Origin: Desulfomonilaceae bacterium
GTDB lineage: Bacteria; Desulfobacterota; Desulfomonilia; Desulfomonilales; Desulfomonilaceae
NCBI GenBank assembly: GCA_041662605.1
Contig: JBAZSD010000014.1
Coordinates: 35,818-99,817, forward strand
Direction of reading: 5' to 3'
Length of the DNA: 64,000 nucleotides
Both the position numbers and the translations under genes were made by a program. The notes beneath the pieces are model-generated. The model made no database searches, was not told the origin of the DNA, and saw only the letters and a list, made by a program, of their open reading frames with translations. Of this stretch, positions 1-8,835 are shown piece by piece (position 1 is the first letter of the stretch; every line of letters starts with the position of its first letter).

Positions 1-1
1 A

Positions 2-202
2 ACCCCCAGCATTATTTTGACTATTTTTTGGGCGTTTGTCGCTACTCGATTCTTTGACATCATCAAACCGTTTCCGGCAAATATGGCTCAGGACGCGCAC
101 GGTGGATGGGGAATTCTCCTGGACGACCTGTTTTCGTCAGTTTACGCCATATTTTTTCTGAGAATTTTTTCGTGGCTTTTCCCGAGGATTTTTGGCTTTT
201 AG
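2..202 (+). CDS. pgpA: Phosphatidylglycerophosphatase A, C-terminal part (cut by window edge)
   Basis: Only the last ~66 codons are present; the reading frame is open from base 2 and the gene starts before the window. The fragment has the PgpA C-terminal pattern RFFDIIKPFPA followed by GGWGILLDD, then a hydrophobic end typical of this inner-membrane enzyme. PgpA dephosphorylates phosphatidylglycerophosphate to phosphatidylglycerol in phospholipid synthesis. The TTG at 17 is an internal codon, not a start. Stop is TAG at 200-202. The next gene, rplU, has its own promoter, so co-transcription is not needed. Confidence 0.85.
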   Translation, partial: TPSIILTIFWAFVATRFFDIIKPFPANMAQDAHGGWGILLDDLFSSVYAIFFLRIFSWLFPRIFGF

Positions 203-250
203 AAAGAAACTAACCAATTTAACCGCCTTTTTCGGCAATTTAGTTAGATC

Positions 251-279
251 TTGACATTTGCCAGTCATAATGGTTTATT
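251..279 (+). promoter_or_regulatory. Sigma70-type promoter of rplU-rpmA
   Basis: TTGACA at 251-256, a 17-base spacer, then TTTATT at 274-279. The -35 box is a consensus match and the -10 box is moderate. Transcription would start about 20 bases before the rplU start codon. An AAGGAGGG ribosome-binding site follows at about 294-301. Confidence 0.55.
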
Positions 280-307
280 AAAACGTTATTGTTAAGGAGG
301 GTTTATC

Positions 308-682
308 ATGTACGCCATCGTCCAAACCGGCGGGAAGCAATATAAGGTAGCTCCTGGTGATCAACTGAAAATAGAAAAAGTTCCCGGTGAACCCGGTGAA
401 GTAGTAGAGTTGTCACAGGTGCTCGCAGTCGTAGATGAACAGGGACCAACATTTGGAACCCCATTGCTTGAGAACGTGTCTGTTAAAGCCCGGATGATCA
501 GGACTGCCCGTGATAGAAAAATCATCGTTTTTAAGAAAAAGAAACGACAGGGCTACCACAAGAAACAGGGACACAGACAATGGTATTCTCTCTTAAAGGT
601 AGAAGAGATCAATCAATTAGCAAACAAATCCGATCAGTTGAGCGCCAGTCCGATTGAGACTGAAACCGCTCAGCAATCGTGA
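308..682 (+). CDS. rplU: 50S ribosomal protein L21
   Basis: Begins MYAIVQTGGKQY, the invariant L21 start, and carries the basic KKKKRQGYHKKQGHRQ block near residues 76-91 that contacts 23S rRNA. At 124 residues it is longer than the usual ~103. The extra ~20 residues form a polar C-terminal tail (NKSDQLSAS...) with no known role. Start is fixed by the AAGGAGGG site six bases upstream. It is followed after 16 bases by rpmA, the usual L21-L27 pairing. Confidence 0.97.
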   Translation: MYAIVQTGGKQYKVAPGDQLKIEKVPGEPGEVVELSQVLAVVDEQGPTFGTPLLENVSVKARMIRTARDRKIIVFKKKKRQGYHKKQGHRQWYSLLKVEEINQLANKSDQLSASPIETETAQQS

Positions 683-698
683 CAACGGAGGATAGGCC

Positions 699-959
699 AT
701 GGCTCACAAGAAAGCTGGAGGAAGTTCGCGTAATGGAAGGGATAGCCCTGGTCAACACTTCGGTGTGAAGCGCTTTGGAGGCCAGGTTGTAAAGGCTGGT
801 AATATTCTGGTACGCCAAAAAGGCACAAAAATTCATCCGGGGCTCAATGTAGGTCTGGGCAAAGACTATACTCTGTATGCAAAAATCGACGGAGTTGTTA
901 CGTTCGGAGTCAAGGATAGGCGGCGCAAGCAAGTCTCCATATTACCAGTAACGGCATAA
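699..959 (+). CDS. rpmA: 50S ribosomal protein L27
   Basis: 86 residues beginning MAHKKAGGSSRNGRDS, the N-terminal arm that reaches the peptidyl transferase centre. The core GQHFGVKRFGGQ and VRQKGTKIHPG motifs are intact. There is no N-terminal cleavable extension of the Firmicutes type. GGAGG lies 8 bases before the ATG. The obg GTPase gene, which often follows rpmA, is absent here; a strong terminator comes next. Confidence 0.97.
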   Translation: MAHKKAGGSSRNGRDSPGQHFGVKRFGGQVVKAGNILVRQKGTKIHPGLNVGLGKDYTLYAKIDGVVTFGVKDRRRKQVSILPVTA

Positions 960-970
960 TTGATTATTCA

Positions 971-1025
971 AATCCGGCGTTGGAAATGCTTTAGAAAAAG
1001 CGTTAGACGCCGGATTAGTTTTTAA
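971..1025 (+). terminator. Rho-independent terminator after rplU-rpmA
   Basis: Perfect 10-base stem AATCCGGCGT (971-980) with ACGCCGGATT (1007-1016). The loop holds a second short hairpin (GCTTT/AAAGC), and AGTTTTTAATTT follows. It lies between convergent units (rpmA and livF), so it may also limit transcription arriving from the minus strand. Confidence 0.85.
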
Positions 1026-1058
1026 TTTCCCCCATTCTCGGCCATTTAATTTTAGGAA

Positions 1059-1763
1059 TCAAATTCCGAGATAGGCTTCCTTGATGTGGTCGTTGTTGAG
1101 GAATTCATCTCCGGTTCCCGAAAGGGTAATTCTGCCGTTCTCCAACACATACGCTCTGTTACACATAGCGAGTGTATGGTGAACATTCTGCTCGACCAGC
1201 AACACGGTCACACCCTCCCGATTTACCATCTCGACGATTTTGAATATTTCAGAAACCATTATTGGAGCCAATCCTAGTGACGGTTCATCGAACATAATGA
1301 GTTTGGGCAAGGACATGAGACCGCGAGCTATGGCGGCCATTTGTTGTTCTCCACCTGACAGGGTACCGGCGGGCTGAGCGCTCCTTTCCTTGAGCCTGGG
1401 AAACATTTCATAAAGCCATTTTAAGGATTTTTTGCGCTGGGCTTTGGCTTTGCGTGTTAGTGACCCGAGAATCAGGTTTTCCTCGACGGTCATTTCCGGG
1501 AAAAGTCTCCTGCTTTCAGGCACGTGAGCCAGACCATAGTCTATGACTTTATGTGACGGGACCTGGTCAAGCCTGGTTCCCATAAATTCCACATACCCAC
1601 TGGTAGGCTTAACTAAAGATGATATGGTTTTCAGGGTCGTGGACTTACCGGCGCCATTGGCGCCCAACAGTACCACTATCTCTCCTTCATTTACCTCAAA
1701 GGAAACATCCCAGAGGATTTGAAGGTCACCGTAGTAAACATTCAACCCTTCAACCTTAAGCAC
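1059..1763 (-). CDS. livF: HAAT-type ABC importer ATP-binding protein LivF (set 1)
   Basis: Second ATPase of a branched-chain amino acid/amide importer. Walker A (GANGAGKST), signature LSGGEQQ and Walker B (LIMFDEPS) are all present, followed by the LivF-typical VEQN. I chose the GTG at 1763 (234 residues) because GGAG lies nine bases before it and it overlaps the livG stop by 8 bases; a TTG at 1778 would add five residues. It is the last gene of livK-H-M-G-F. The substrate cannot be told from sequence. Confidence 0.9.
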   Translation of the reverse strand: MLKVEGLNVYYGDLQILWDVSFEVNEGEIVVLLGANGAGKSTTLKTISSLVKPTSGYVEFMGTRLDQVPSHKVIDYGLAHVPESRRLFPEMTVEENLILGSLTRKAKAQRKKSLKWLYEMFPRLKERSAQPAGTLSGGEQQMAAIARGLMSLPKLIMFDEPSLGLAPIMVSEIFKIVEMVNREGVTVLLVEQNVHHTLAMCNRAYVLENGRITLSGTGDEFLNNDHIKEAYLGI

Positions 1764-2478
1764 GATAATCAGCTCCAAAATAAGCCTTGACGACTTCCGG
1801 GTTAGCGGCTACCTCAACCGGAGATCCTTCAGCAATCAACATTCCGTGGTTTATTGCGATGATGCGATCGGAAATCGTCATTATTACTTTCATTATGTGT
1901 TCTACTATAATGATGGTTATTCCTGAATCGCGAATCTTCTTGATTAGATTGATAGCCTCGTCCAATTCAGTAGGGTTAAGGCCGGCCGCAGTTTCATCCA
2001 GAAGAATGAGTTTGGGCTGGGTCGCCAAGGCTCTGGCTATCTCGAGCCTTTTGCGTGAGGCTATGGGTAAACTTTTGGCAATCTTGTCCTTGTAATGGGT
2101 CAACCCGCAAAATTCAATTGTCTCTTCAGCCCATCCCACTGCTTCGGCTCTGCTACGGCGTCTCAGGAACGCTGACGCTATAACATTGTCCAAAACAGTC
2201 ATTCTCTTAAGAGGCTTGACTACCTGAAACGTTCTTCCAACCCCTCGTTTGCAAATCTGATGAGTCTTTAGCCCCGATATTTTTTCTCCATCGAACAGAA
2301 TTTCACCTTTGTTCAAGGGAAAATAACCGTTGATCAAATTAAAAATCGTGGTTTTCCCAGATCCGTTGGGCCCTATCAATCCGCAAATCTGTCCATCTTG
2401 TACCGCAAAACTCACCCCATTGACGGCTGCAAGTCCACCAAAGAATTTTACGATGCCTCGGACTTCAAAAAAAGCCAT
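1756..2478 (-). CDS. livG: HAAT-type ABC importer ATP-binding protein LivG (set 1)
   Basis: 240 residues from the ATG at 2478, which has GAGG just upstream; the frame is open further upstream but that extension overlaps livM and is not LivG-like. Walker A GPNGSGKTT, a LivG-type Q-loop region (GVGRTFQVVKPL) and Walker B LILLDETAAGLNP are visible. The last has ET where most have EP. The C-terminal VEHIMKVIM stretch is the LivG switch histidine. Overlaps livF by 8 bases, indicating translational coupling. Confidence 0.92.
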   Translation of the reverse strand: MAFFEVRGIVKFFGGLAAVNGVSFAVQDGQICGLIGPNGSGKTTIFNLINGYFPLNKGEILFDGEKISGLKTHQICKRGVGRTFQVVKPLKRMTVLDNVIASAFLRRRSRAEAVGWAEETIEFCGLTHYKDKIAKSLPIASRKRLEIARALATQPKLILLDETAAGLNPTELDEAINLIKKIRDSGITIIIVEHIMKVIMTISDRIIAINHGMLIAEGSPVEVAANPEVVKAYFGADYRA

Positions 2479-2486
2479 AATTTTCC

Positions 2487-3494
2487 TCAAACCGCCGTTT
2501 TCTTTTGTCCAAACAACGATCTCTTGATAACTTGCCAGTCTCCGACGATTCCATTGGGCAGAAAGAGGATGACCGCTATTACGAGAATTCCGAAGCTCAA
2601 TACGTGAGCTTCGCTGACGTATTTCACAACCACATTCATAAAAGACCAACCGGTAAACTTGCCGATAGCGTGGAGTGACCCGAATCCACCTGTTCGGAAA
2701 ATCTCCTGAACCGCCACCATGATAAAAGCCCCGACCATAGGACCATAGATGGTTCCCACTCCTCCGACGATTCCCACCAGGATAGCCATAATCGATATGT
2801 CATGTAGGGAAAAGACAACCTTGGGGTCTATGAAACCCATATAATTGGTATAAAGAGCGCCGGCGAGACCAATTAGAAAAGCCGAAATACACAGCGAGAT
2901 CATCTTGTAATAAAGGGTGTTAATTCCCATGCTCTCGGCCGCGTCCTGATCTTCGCGGATAGAAACGAAATAGTATCCCCATTTTGATTTCATAACCCGG
3001 TCAATAAACACGACGGCGAAGACAGCGATTGCCAGCGCCACGTAATAGTAGGGAATCTTGGAAATGAACGTTTGCATCACGAGTATGCCGATCATTCCGT
3101 CGGTAAGCGATTCCCATACCGTGGCAACATTCCTGAAAATCTCATTCAAAGCCAAAGTGGCCAAGGCAAAATAAGGGCCACGTAGACGAAAACAAATCCA
3201 CCCAAATGGAAACGCAATTATCACCGAGATCAACGCCCCCAGTGGAAGCCCCCACCAGGCCGATATTTCAAGTTTGCTGCTGAGCAGAGCCGCTGTATAT
3301 GCCCCAACTCCAAAGAAAGCCGCCGCTCCGAAAAGAACCTGGCCGGTATATCCGGAAATCAGGTTCCACCCCGATCCGATGGCCACCCACATCAGAACTA
3401 GTATCATTAAATGCTGATAGTACGATTCCTGAATTATCAGTGGGAATATCAACAGGCAAATTAACAATATTAGTTGGGCGGGTGGTCTTTTCAT
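2487..3494 (-). CDS. livM: HAAT-type ABC importer permease LivM (set 1)
   Basis: 335 residues with about eight to ten hydrophobic segments. It has the LivM landmarks GWNLISGYTGQVLFGAAAFFGVGAY near the N-terminus and the cytoplasmic coupling loop SIREDQDAAESMGIN that contacts the ATPases. It forms the inner-membrane channel with LivH. The gap to livG is only 8 bases, and 6 bases separate it from livH upstream, consistent with one mRNA. Confidence 0.92.
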   Translation of the reverse strand: MKRPPAQLILLICLLIFPLIIQESYYQHLMILVLMWVAIGSGWNLISGYTGQVLFGAAAFFGVGAYTAALLSSKLEISAWWGLPLGALISVIIAFPFGWICFRLRGPYFALATLALNEIFRNVATVWESLTDGMIGILVMQTFISKIPYYYVALAIAVFAVVFIDRVMKSKWGYYFVSIREDQDAAESMGINTLYYKMISLCISAFLIGLAGALYTNYMGFIDPKVVFSLHDISIMAILVGIVGGVGTIYGPMVGAFIMVAVQEIFRTGGFGSLHAIGKFTGWSFMNVVVKYVSEAHVLSFGILVIAVILFLPNGIVGDWQVIKRSLFGQKKTAV

Positions 3495-3500
3495 AAACTT

Positions 3501-4376
3501 CTAAACCTTCGTCAGGCGTCTAAAGCCGCCGGGAAGGAAAAGTAGAACCAGCAGGAATATTACTAATCCGACCATGTCTTCAAAATCCATCCCAATATAT
3601 GTGGCGCCGAATGATTCGGCGAGACCGAGCGTCAAGCCGCCGAAGATCGCTCCGACCGTAGATCCTAAGCCTCCCAATATCGTGATAACGAAAGCCTTCC
3701 TGGTAAATGGACCGCCAATATCAGGAAACAGGTAATAAATGGGCAATAGCAGTGTGCCGGCCGCAGCTACCAGCCCTGCGCCGATCCCCATTGTAATGAC
3801 TTTTATTCTTTCAGAATTGATTCCCATCAACTGAGCGGCTTCGCCATCCTGAGACACAGCTCGAATAGAACGGCCGATGTCGGTTTTTATCAGAAATATG
3901 AACAACCCAAGAGTCAATAGGCAGGCGAAAACGAAAGCAATTGTCAAGGCGACTGAAAACGATATACCGCCGATAAAAAAGGCGGATGATGAATAGGATG
4001 TTTTTACTGAAAGATAATTTGAGCTGAAAATGAACCTGGCGACTTCGGTCAGCACCATGGCTATGCCTACTGTCATCAGCACCTGGTTTTCAGGAAGGAT
4101 GCTGTCCACTTTCATCAGCGGATTGAGAAGATATTTTTGGATTATGACTCCCAACAGGAAAAGGGCCGGCATACTGATCAGGAGTGTAAAATACGGGTCA
4201 AGCCCAAGGAAGTGAAACATGGTATAGGTCACGTACATGGCGACCATCATGAACTGTCCATGAGCCAGGTTGATTATGCCCATGACCCCCATGATCAAAG
4301 TCATACCTATGCCGATGAGGGCGTAAAGCCCTCCCTTGAGAACACCGGCGACCAGCGTTTGCAGGAAGACTTCCAT
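3501..4376 (-). CDS. livH: HAAT-type ABC importer permease LivH (set 1)
   Basis: 291 residues. Diagnostic LivH motifs are GLYALIGIGMTLIMGVMGIINLAHG near the start (shown only as a position guide, residues ~15-40), the coupling loop IRAVSQDGEAAQLMGIN, and ILGGLGSTVGAIFGG near the end. Membrane partner of LivM. A hairpin in the 100-base gap to livK probably lowers livH-M-G-F mRNA relative to the binding protein. Confidence 0.92.
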   Translation of the reverse strand: MEVFLQTLVAGVLKGGLYALIGIGMTLIMGVMGIINLAHGQFMMVAMYVTYTMFHFLGLDPYFTLLISMPALFLLGVIIQKYLLNPLMKVDSILPENQVLMTVGIAMVLTEVARFIFSSNYLSVKTSYSSSAFFIGGISFSVALTIAFVFACLLTLGLFIFLIKTDIGRSIRAVSQDGEAAQLMGINSERIKVITMGIGAGLVAAAGTLLLPIYYLFPDIGGPFTRKAFVITILGGLGSTVGAIFGGLTLGLAESFGATYIGMDFEDMVGLVIFLLVLLFLPGGFRRLTKV

Positions 4377-4418
4377 TAATTCCGTTCTTGTTCAGTCGAG
4401 ATTGAATTCTACGTTTCA

Positions 4419-4456
4419 GAAAGACCCGACCCCGTTATGGGGCGCAAGGGTCGGGC
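4419..4456 (-). terminator. Attenuator-type hairpin between livK and livH (set 1)
   Basis: On the minus strand CCCGACCC (4455-4448) pairs with GGGTCGGG (4432-4425), followed by TCTTTCT. The loop holds a nested CCCC/GGGG. Such intercistronic hairpins commonly stabilise or partially terminate the abundant binding-protein message. The short pyrimidine tail suggests partial termination, not full. Confidence 0.6.
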
Positions 4457-4476
4457 TTCTCTCATCAATTATGCGT

Positions 4477-5676
4477 CTACCTCTGAGACCATTCCGGGAC
4501 TGGATAGACATAGGGTTTGGTGGCGACGTTTTTCGGCCATACCGTTTCAAGAATTCCCTTCTGCCATTGCACCAGATATGTCGGTAACGCGTTTTGCTGT
4601 TTCTTCTTACCGTAAGACACAAATTTTACCGGACCAAAGGCCGTCATCGTGTCGGTAGCGGCAAGGGATTCACGGACGGCGGCGGGTGTGAGTTCTTTGG
4701 CGCGTTTCAGGGCGTCAGCCATAACGTAAATACAACCGTAAGCTTCGGCGCCATGATATTCAGTCGGTGTGCCGAATCGTTTCTGGTAATTTTCGAAATA
4801 TTCCTTTGCCCCTGGATAAGGTAACTGCGGTGACCAAAGGTCCGCGGAAAAAACGTAGTTAGCGGCGTCCCCCGCGTTTTTAGCGAATTCAGGCAGAGTA
4901 AATCCGGCGCCTCCGCCGACAAACAATTTGGGATTGAAGTTGAGTTCCTTTGATTGACGCATCAACAGAGCGGCGTCCATGACGTAAGAAATCATATAAA
5001 CAAAATCAGGCTTGGCGGCCTTTACCTTGATAAGGAGTGGCTTGAAATCAACCGCTCCGGCCTCGTAGCCCTCTTTCATCAGTACCTTGTAGCCGGCTTT
5101 TTCGCATTGCTCAGCGAATTCTTTTGTTCCAGATTGGCCAAAAAGGGTATTTTCATGAAGTATTGCGACGCTTTGTGGTTTTACCACATCAGCCAGGAAC
5201 GAATTCAGAGCCTTCGGATATTCACTCACCGGTGGAGCAATCCTGAACACATAATCCCATCCCTGTTCGGTGATCTTGTCCGCTGAGCCTGTGCTGACCA
5301 GAAAAGGGATCTTGCGCTGCTGCGCTACTGCGCAAATGGCGTAAGTGACAGACGAGGAATATCCACCTGTAAGGGCCACAACCTTGTCCTGAGATATCAG
5401 TTTTTCAACCGCTGACCTTCCTACGTCCGGTTTTCCTGTATCGTCCTCGATCAACAATTCGATAGGCCGACCGTTAATGCCTCCAGCCTTGTTGATTTCT
5501 TCGAGGCCCATGAGAAGGGAATTCTTTTCAATCTCTCCAAACTTCGCCTGCTCCCCAGTGAGAGGCAGTACCACTCCGACTTTAATGGGAGGGTCGGCGG
5601 CCCACCCCAGGCCAAAGCCCAAGCCCAAGATCAGACACGATACAACCGCCAACAGTCCAAATGCGCTGATTCTCAT
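4477..5676 (-). CDS. livK: HAAT-type ABC importer periplasmic binding protein (set 1)
   Basis: 399 residues from the ATG at 5676, preceded by AAGGAG; an upstream in-frame ATG at 5724 has no good site. A signal peptide covers residues 1-26 or so (cleavage near GWA/ADP). The mature protein starts PPIKVGVVLPLTGEQAKFG, typical of the Leu/Ile/Val-binding family (Peripla_BP_6). The central LHENTLFGQSG and YEAGAVDFKPLL segments also fit. Ligand could be an amino acid, amide or aromatic/short-chain acid. First gene of the minus-strand importer operon. Confidence 0.9.
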   Translation of the reverse strand: MRISAFGLLAVVSCLILGLGFGLGWAADPPIKVGVVLPLTGEQAKFGEIEKNSLLMGLEEINKAGGINGRPIELLIEDDTGKPDVGRSAVEKLISQDKVVALTGGYSSSVTYAICAVAQQRKIPFLVSTGSADKITEQGWDYVFRIAPPVSEYPKALNSFLADVVKPQSVAILHENTLFGQSGTKEFAEQCEKAGYKVLMKEGYEAGAVDFKPLLIKVKAAKPDFVYMISYVMDAALLMRQSKELNFNPKLFVGGGAGFTLPEFAKNAGDAANYVFSADLWSPQLPYPGAKEYFENYQKRFGTPTEYHGAEAYGCIYVMADALKRAKELTPAAVRESLAATDTMTAFGPVKFVSYGKKKQQNALPTYLVQWQKGILETVWPKNVATKPYVYPVPEWSQR

Positions 5677-5729
5677 TTTAGACTCCTTAGGTTTATAAAT
5701 GGCATGTGGGAAAGATGGTATCATCTAAT

Positions 5730-5758
5730 GAAATATCGGGATGAACCCAAATTGTCAA
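5730..5758 (-). promoter_or_regulatory. Sigma70-type promoter for livK operon (set 1)
   Basis: Minus strand TTGACA (5758-5753), 17-base spacer, TATTTC (5735-5730). It lies ~55 bases before the livK start codon with nothing else between, so it is the obvious promoter for livK-H-M-G-F. Confidence 0.5.
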
Positions 5759-5849
5759 GGTAATTAAGCTGAAACCCTTTATCTGTGACCCGTTGCGTAA
5801 TTTGCTTGAACCATGTAAACATTAAGTTGAATCTGGACTAGGATGGCCT

Positions 5850-6548
5850 ATGAACCCAAAGAGGATATTGAATTTCCTGCTTTTCTTGGTCTTAATTGAG
5901 AGCACAGTCCTTAATCCGGCTAATGCGGAAAATTCTGAACTTGAAAACAGGTTGAATGAATCCGCCAAAATAATAGGCGAAACTCTCCAGGCTCCTGATG
6001 GAAAAATACCAGGAGACCTGCTTCGCAAGGCTAAGGCCATAATTATATTTCCGTCAGTCATTAAAGTGGGCATGGGAATAGGTGGCCAGTATGGCAAAGG
6101 AGTGGCCCTGAGGCTTGATTCCCCAGAACGCAAGTGGGGGCCTCCAGCCTTTGTGACACTTATTGGTGGCAGCTTCGGTTGGCAAATCGGTGTCCAGTCC
6201 GCTGATTTGATACTTTTGATAATGAGTGACGTTGACCTGAAGAATATTTTCAATAAGAGGTTTACGATTGGCGTTGACGCATCAGTGGCCGCGGGGCCTA
6301 TTGGCCGGGAGGCGTCGGCGGATACGGACATTACATTTACTGCGGGTATTTTGTCCTATTCCCGATCAAGAGGCCTTTTTGCGGGTCTAACAGTGCAAGG
6401 CGCTTTTTTGGAAGCTGACTGGAGCGCCAATGAAAGCTACTATGGTTCAGACATCTCAATTATCGACATTTTCTTTCACAAGCAGGGGAAACTGTCTCCT
6501 GCAGCGTCGAAGCTGGTTGAAACCTTGAACTCAAGCCTGTCAAAATAG
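5850..6548 (+). CDS. Exported SYLF-domain (YSC84-like) lipid-binding protein
   Basis: 232 residues with an N-terminal signal peptide (cleavage about residue 26, NPANA/ENS). The rest is a SYLF/DUF500 domain: AKAIIIFPSVIKVGMGIGGQYGKG, GGSFGWQIGVQSADLILLIMS, and the late SRSRGLFAGLTVQGAFL block. Eukaryotic SYLF domains bind phosphoinositides; bacterial members are periplasmic or outer-membrane associated and of unknown role. It stands alone between two divergent importer operons. Its 3' end abuts an unrelated decayed SPASM fragment. Confidence 0.85.
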   Translation: MNPKRILNFLLFLVLIESTVLNPANAENSELENRLNESAKIIGETLQAPDGKIPGDLLRKAKAIIIFPSVIKVGMGIGGQYGKGVALRLDSPERKWGPPAFVTLIGGSFGWQIGVQSADLILLIMSDVDLKNIFNKRFTIGVDASVAAGPIGREASADTDITFTAGILSYSRSRGLFAGLTVQGAFLEADWSANESYYGSDISIIDIFFHKQGKLSPAASKLVETLNSSLSK

Positions 6549-6712
6549 AAAAACTCAACCGCGAAAACCTGCTGAAAAGCAAATGTGGAGATTGTAAATA
6601 CAGATCTATTTATGGGGGATGTAGAGGGCGCTCCATGGCCTTTTCCGGATATAATCCATCGGAAGATCCTTCCTGTTTTCTTCAGGAATGTCCAAGATCC
6701 CGGAAAAACTAG
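6542..6712 (+). pseudogene. Decayed C-terminal SPASM fragment of a radical SAM protein
   Basis: Frame 2 reads ...LLKSKCGDCKYRSIYGGC, then RGRSMAF, then a short EDPSC segment and a TAG at 6710. This is the C-terminal iron-sulfur tail found in heme-d1/AhbC-AhbD-type and related SPASM radical SAM enzymes (CGxCxYRxxCGGCRxRA...EDPxC). The Cys before GGC is Tyr here. The frame is blocked by TGA at 6518, and there is no ATG, GTG or TTG between that stop and the motif. The radical SAM core is absent. I read it as the remnant of a deleted gene; a selenocysteine or frameshifted gene is not supported. Confidence 0.65.
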
Positions 6713-6885
6713 TTGACAAATGGTGTCCAATTCAACGAAAAATCTTCTGATTGCTTTAGATCTACTTTCCGGCGACGAGATTCTTAAAGATTCCATTTAA
6801 TATTGCGCTTGATTAACCACTCCTGTAATTGCTGCGGTTGCTCACAGTCTAAAATAAGCCCCAAGGAGGCGTAGTTGTCTCAAAA

Positions 6886-7935
6886 ATGGACATGAAGCGA
6901 GACTATTACGAGGATATACAACTTTTCAGGACCAATACCACACTTGTTCTTAGTGTGGTCCTTTTTGGCGCCTTGGCTTCAATACCTTTTTTCATCGGGG
7001 ATTATAACTTATACATTTTCAACCTGATCGCCATCCACTCAATTGTCGCGATAGGCCTGAATATACTTGTGGGCTATACAGGGCAGATATCTCTCGGACA
7101 CGCCGGTTTTTTCGCAATTGGCGCCTATACCGGAGTCCTGTTGATGGTCAAAGCCGGGCTTCCTTTCCCCGTAGCGCTTGTAGCGGCCGGTTTTGTCTCT
7201 TCCGGGTTTGGTTTTCTGTTGGGGCTTCCTTCATTGAGATTAGAGGGACCGTATTTGGCGATCGCTACACTCGGTTTCGGCATGGCGGTGACGCAGATAA
7301 TCAGCCATTTGGACTTTGCAGGAGGGCATATGGGGCTGGAAGCGCCCAAGATGTCCCTTGGGGGGTTCGTGGCTGACACGGGGTATGAGCAATACGCTGT
7401 CATAATGACCGTTACGGCTATCATGACCGTGGCAGCCATCAATTTGATGAAAACCCGTGTGGGTAGGGCTCTTGTCGCGATCAGAGACAGTGAAATAGCA
7501 GCGGAAGCCATGGGAGTAAATGTCCTGAAATACAAGACCCTGGCTTTTGCCATAAGCGCTTTTTACACAGGTGTGGGTGGAGCGTTAATGGCGTTTGCGC
7601 TTGCTCATATAAGCGCGGGCAGCTTCAACCTGATTTTGTCGATAACCTTCCTGGCCATGATAGTCGTTGGCGGTTTGGGATCCATAATGGGCTCTATTCT
7701 GGGCGCCGCGTTGCTTACATATCTGCAGATCAAATTGCAGATCATTCAGGAAGCGCCTTTCGTAGGCCCAGCGCTGCTCGATATTTCAAAAAGATTCTTC
7801 ACCGCGGAAGGTTTACCTAATATCCAAAGCATTATCATTGGAGCGATCATGATCGGGATCGTGATTTTCGAACCCCATGGAATGAGGGGCATATACCTCC
7901 GATTCAAGCGTTACTGGAAAATGTGGCCGTTTTGA
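6886..7935 (+). CDS. livM: HAAT-type ABC importer permease LivM (set 2)
   Basis: 349 residues, multi-pass. Landmarks are NILVGYTGQISLGHAGFFAIGAY (positions ~55-80), LRLEGPYLAIATLGFG and the coupling loop IRDSEIAAEAMGVN. It differs clearly from the set 1 LivM, so this is a separate importer. The ATG at 6886 is 16 bases from an AAGGAGG, an unusually long gap; no in-frame start lies closer. First gene of livM-H-hyp-K-G-F-acyl-CoA synthetase. Confidence 0.92.
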   Translation: MDMKRDYYEDIQLFRTNTTLVLSVVLFGALASIPFFIGDYNLYIFNLIAIHSIVAIGLNILVGYTGQISLGHAGFFAIGAYTGVLLMVKAGLPFPVALVAAGFVSSGFGFLLGLPSLRLEGPYLAIATLGFGMAVTQIISHLDFAGGHMGLEAPKMSLGGFVADTGYEQYAVIMTVTAIMTVAAINLMKTRVGRALVAIRDSEIAAEAMGVNVLKYKTLAFAISAFYTGVGGALMAFALAHISAGSFNLILSITFLAMIVVGGLGSIMGSILGAALLTYLQIKLQIIQEAPFVGPALLDISKRFFTAEGLPNIQSIIIGAIMIGIVIFEPHGMRGIYLRFKRYWKMWPF

Positions 7936-7945
7936 GAGGATATGA

Positions 7946-8824
7946 ATGAACTTCCTGATGGATTTAATCGTTGGCGGTTTGGCGATTGGCGCCTGTTACG
8001 CTTTAATAGCCCTGGCGATGGTCATTATTTACAAGACGTCTGAAGTGCCGAATTTCGCCCAGGGTGAGATGGCCATGATCGCCACGTTTGTGGCCTACAC
8101 CATGATAGCCGGTTACGGAGTGGGTTTCTGGACAGCGGCTGCGCTCACACTCATTTTCGCGTTCATTTTGGGCGCTTTGTTGGAGATCTGTTTCCTCCGG
8201 CCCGCCGACAATCCAGGTGTCCTTGGGTCCATAGTAATTACCCTCGGAGCCGAGATGATCCTTTATGGGATAGCAGGCTGGAAATGGGGAGCCAATCAGA
8301 ACCCTTTTCCTGTTCCTTTTTCCGAATACTCCGGGATAAACATTGGTGGAGTCATAATTACCGAAATAAACCTTTGGACGGTAGTGGTGAGCCTTGCCGT
8401 GATGGTCATTCTCTTTCTGTTTTTTCGGTTCACCAAACTTGGAACAGCCATGAAGGCGGTTCAACAGAACCCTTTCGCCGCCAAAGCCATGGGTATACCG
8501 ACTCGACGAATTCTCACATTCACTTGGGGTTTGAGTTCCATGACCGGCGCTATCGCAGGCATGTTGATTGCTCCAATGGCCACACTTGATCCGAATATGA
8601 TGCTGGATCCAATGCTCAAGGGCTTCGCCGGGGGAGTGCTCGGAGGATTAACGAGCTTGCCCGGAGCGGCCGCGGGCGCTTATTTGCTGGGAATAATCGA
8701 AAATCTTTTCGGAGGGTACGTATCGCTGGAGTTTAAATCACTGGTGGCCTTTGGTGTAATAGTGTTGATCTTGTGTGTGAAACCTTCGGGCCTGTTTGTG
8801 AAACATTATGAACGCAAGGTGTAG
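7946..8824 (+). CDS. livH: HAAT-type ABC importer permease LivH (set 2)
   Basis: 292 residues. N-terminal LAIGACYALIALAMVIIYKTSEVPNFAQGE (described by position, residues ~12-40), coupling loop MKAVQQNPFAAKAMGI and GFAGGVLGGLTSLPGAAAG near the C-terminus are LivH features. It starts 10 bases after livM, with GAGAGGA as ribosome-binding site five bases before the ATG. Confidence 0.92.
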   Translation: MNFLMDLIVGGLAIGACYALIALAMVIIYKTSEVPNFAQGEMAMIATFVAYTMIAGYGVGFWTAAALTLIFAFILGALLEICFLRPADNPGVLGSIVITLGAEMILYGIAGWKWGANQNPFPVPFSEYSGINIGGVIITEINLWTVVVSLAVMVILFLFFRFTKLGTAMKAVQQNPFAAKAMGIPTRRILTFTWGLSSMTGAIAGMLIAPMATLDPNMMLDPMLKGFAGGVLGGLTSLPGAAAGAYLLGIIENLFGGYVSLEFKSLVAFGVIVLILCVKPSGLFVKHYERKV

Positions 8825-8835
8825 GTATCCTCAAA

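Noticed and set aside
609..932. Minus-strand open frame across rplU-rpmA
   Set aside because: It is the antisense shadow of two certain ribosomal protein genes.
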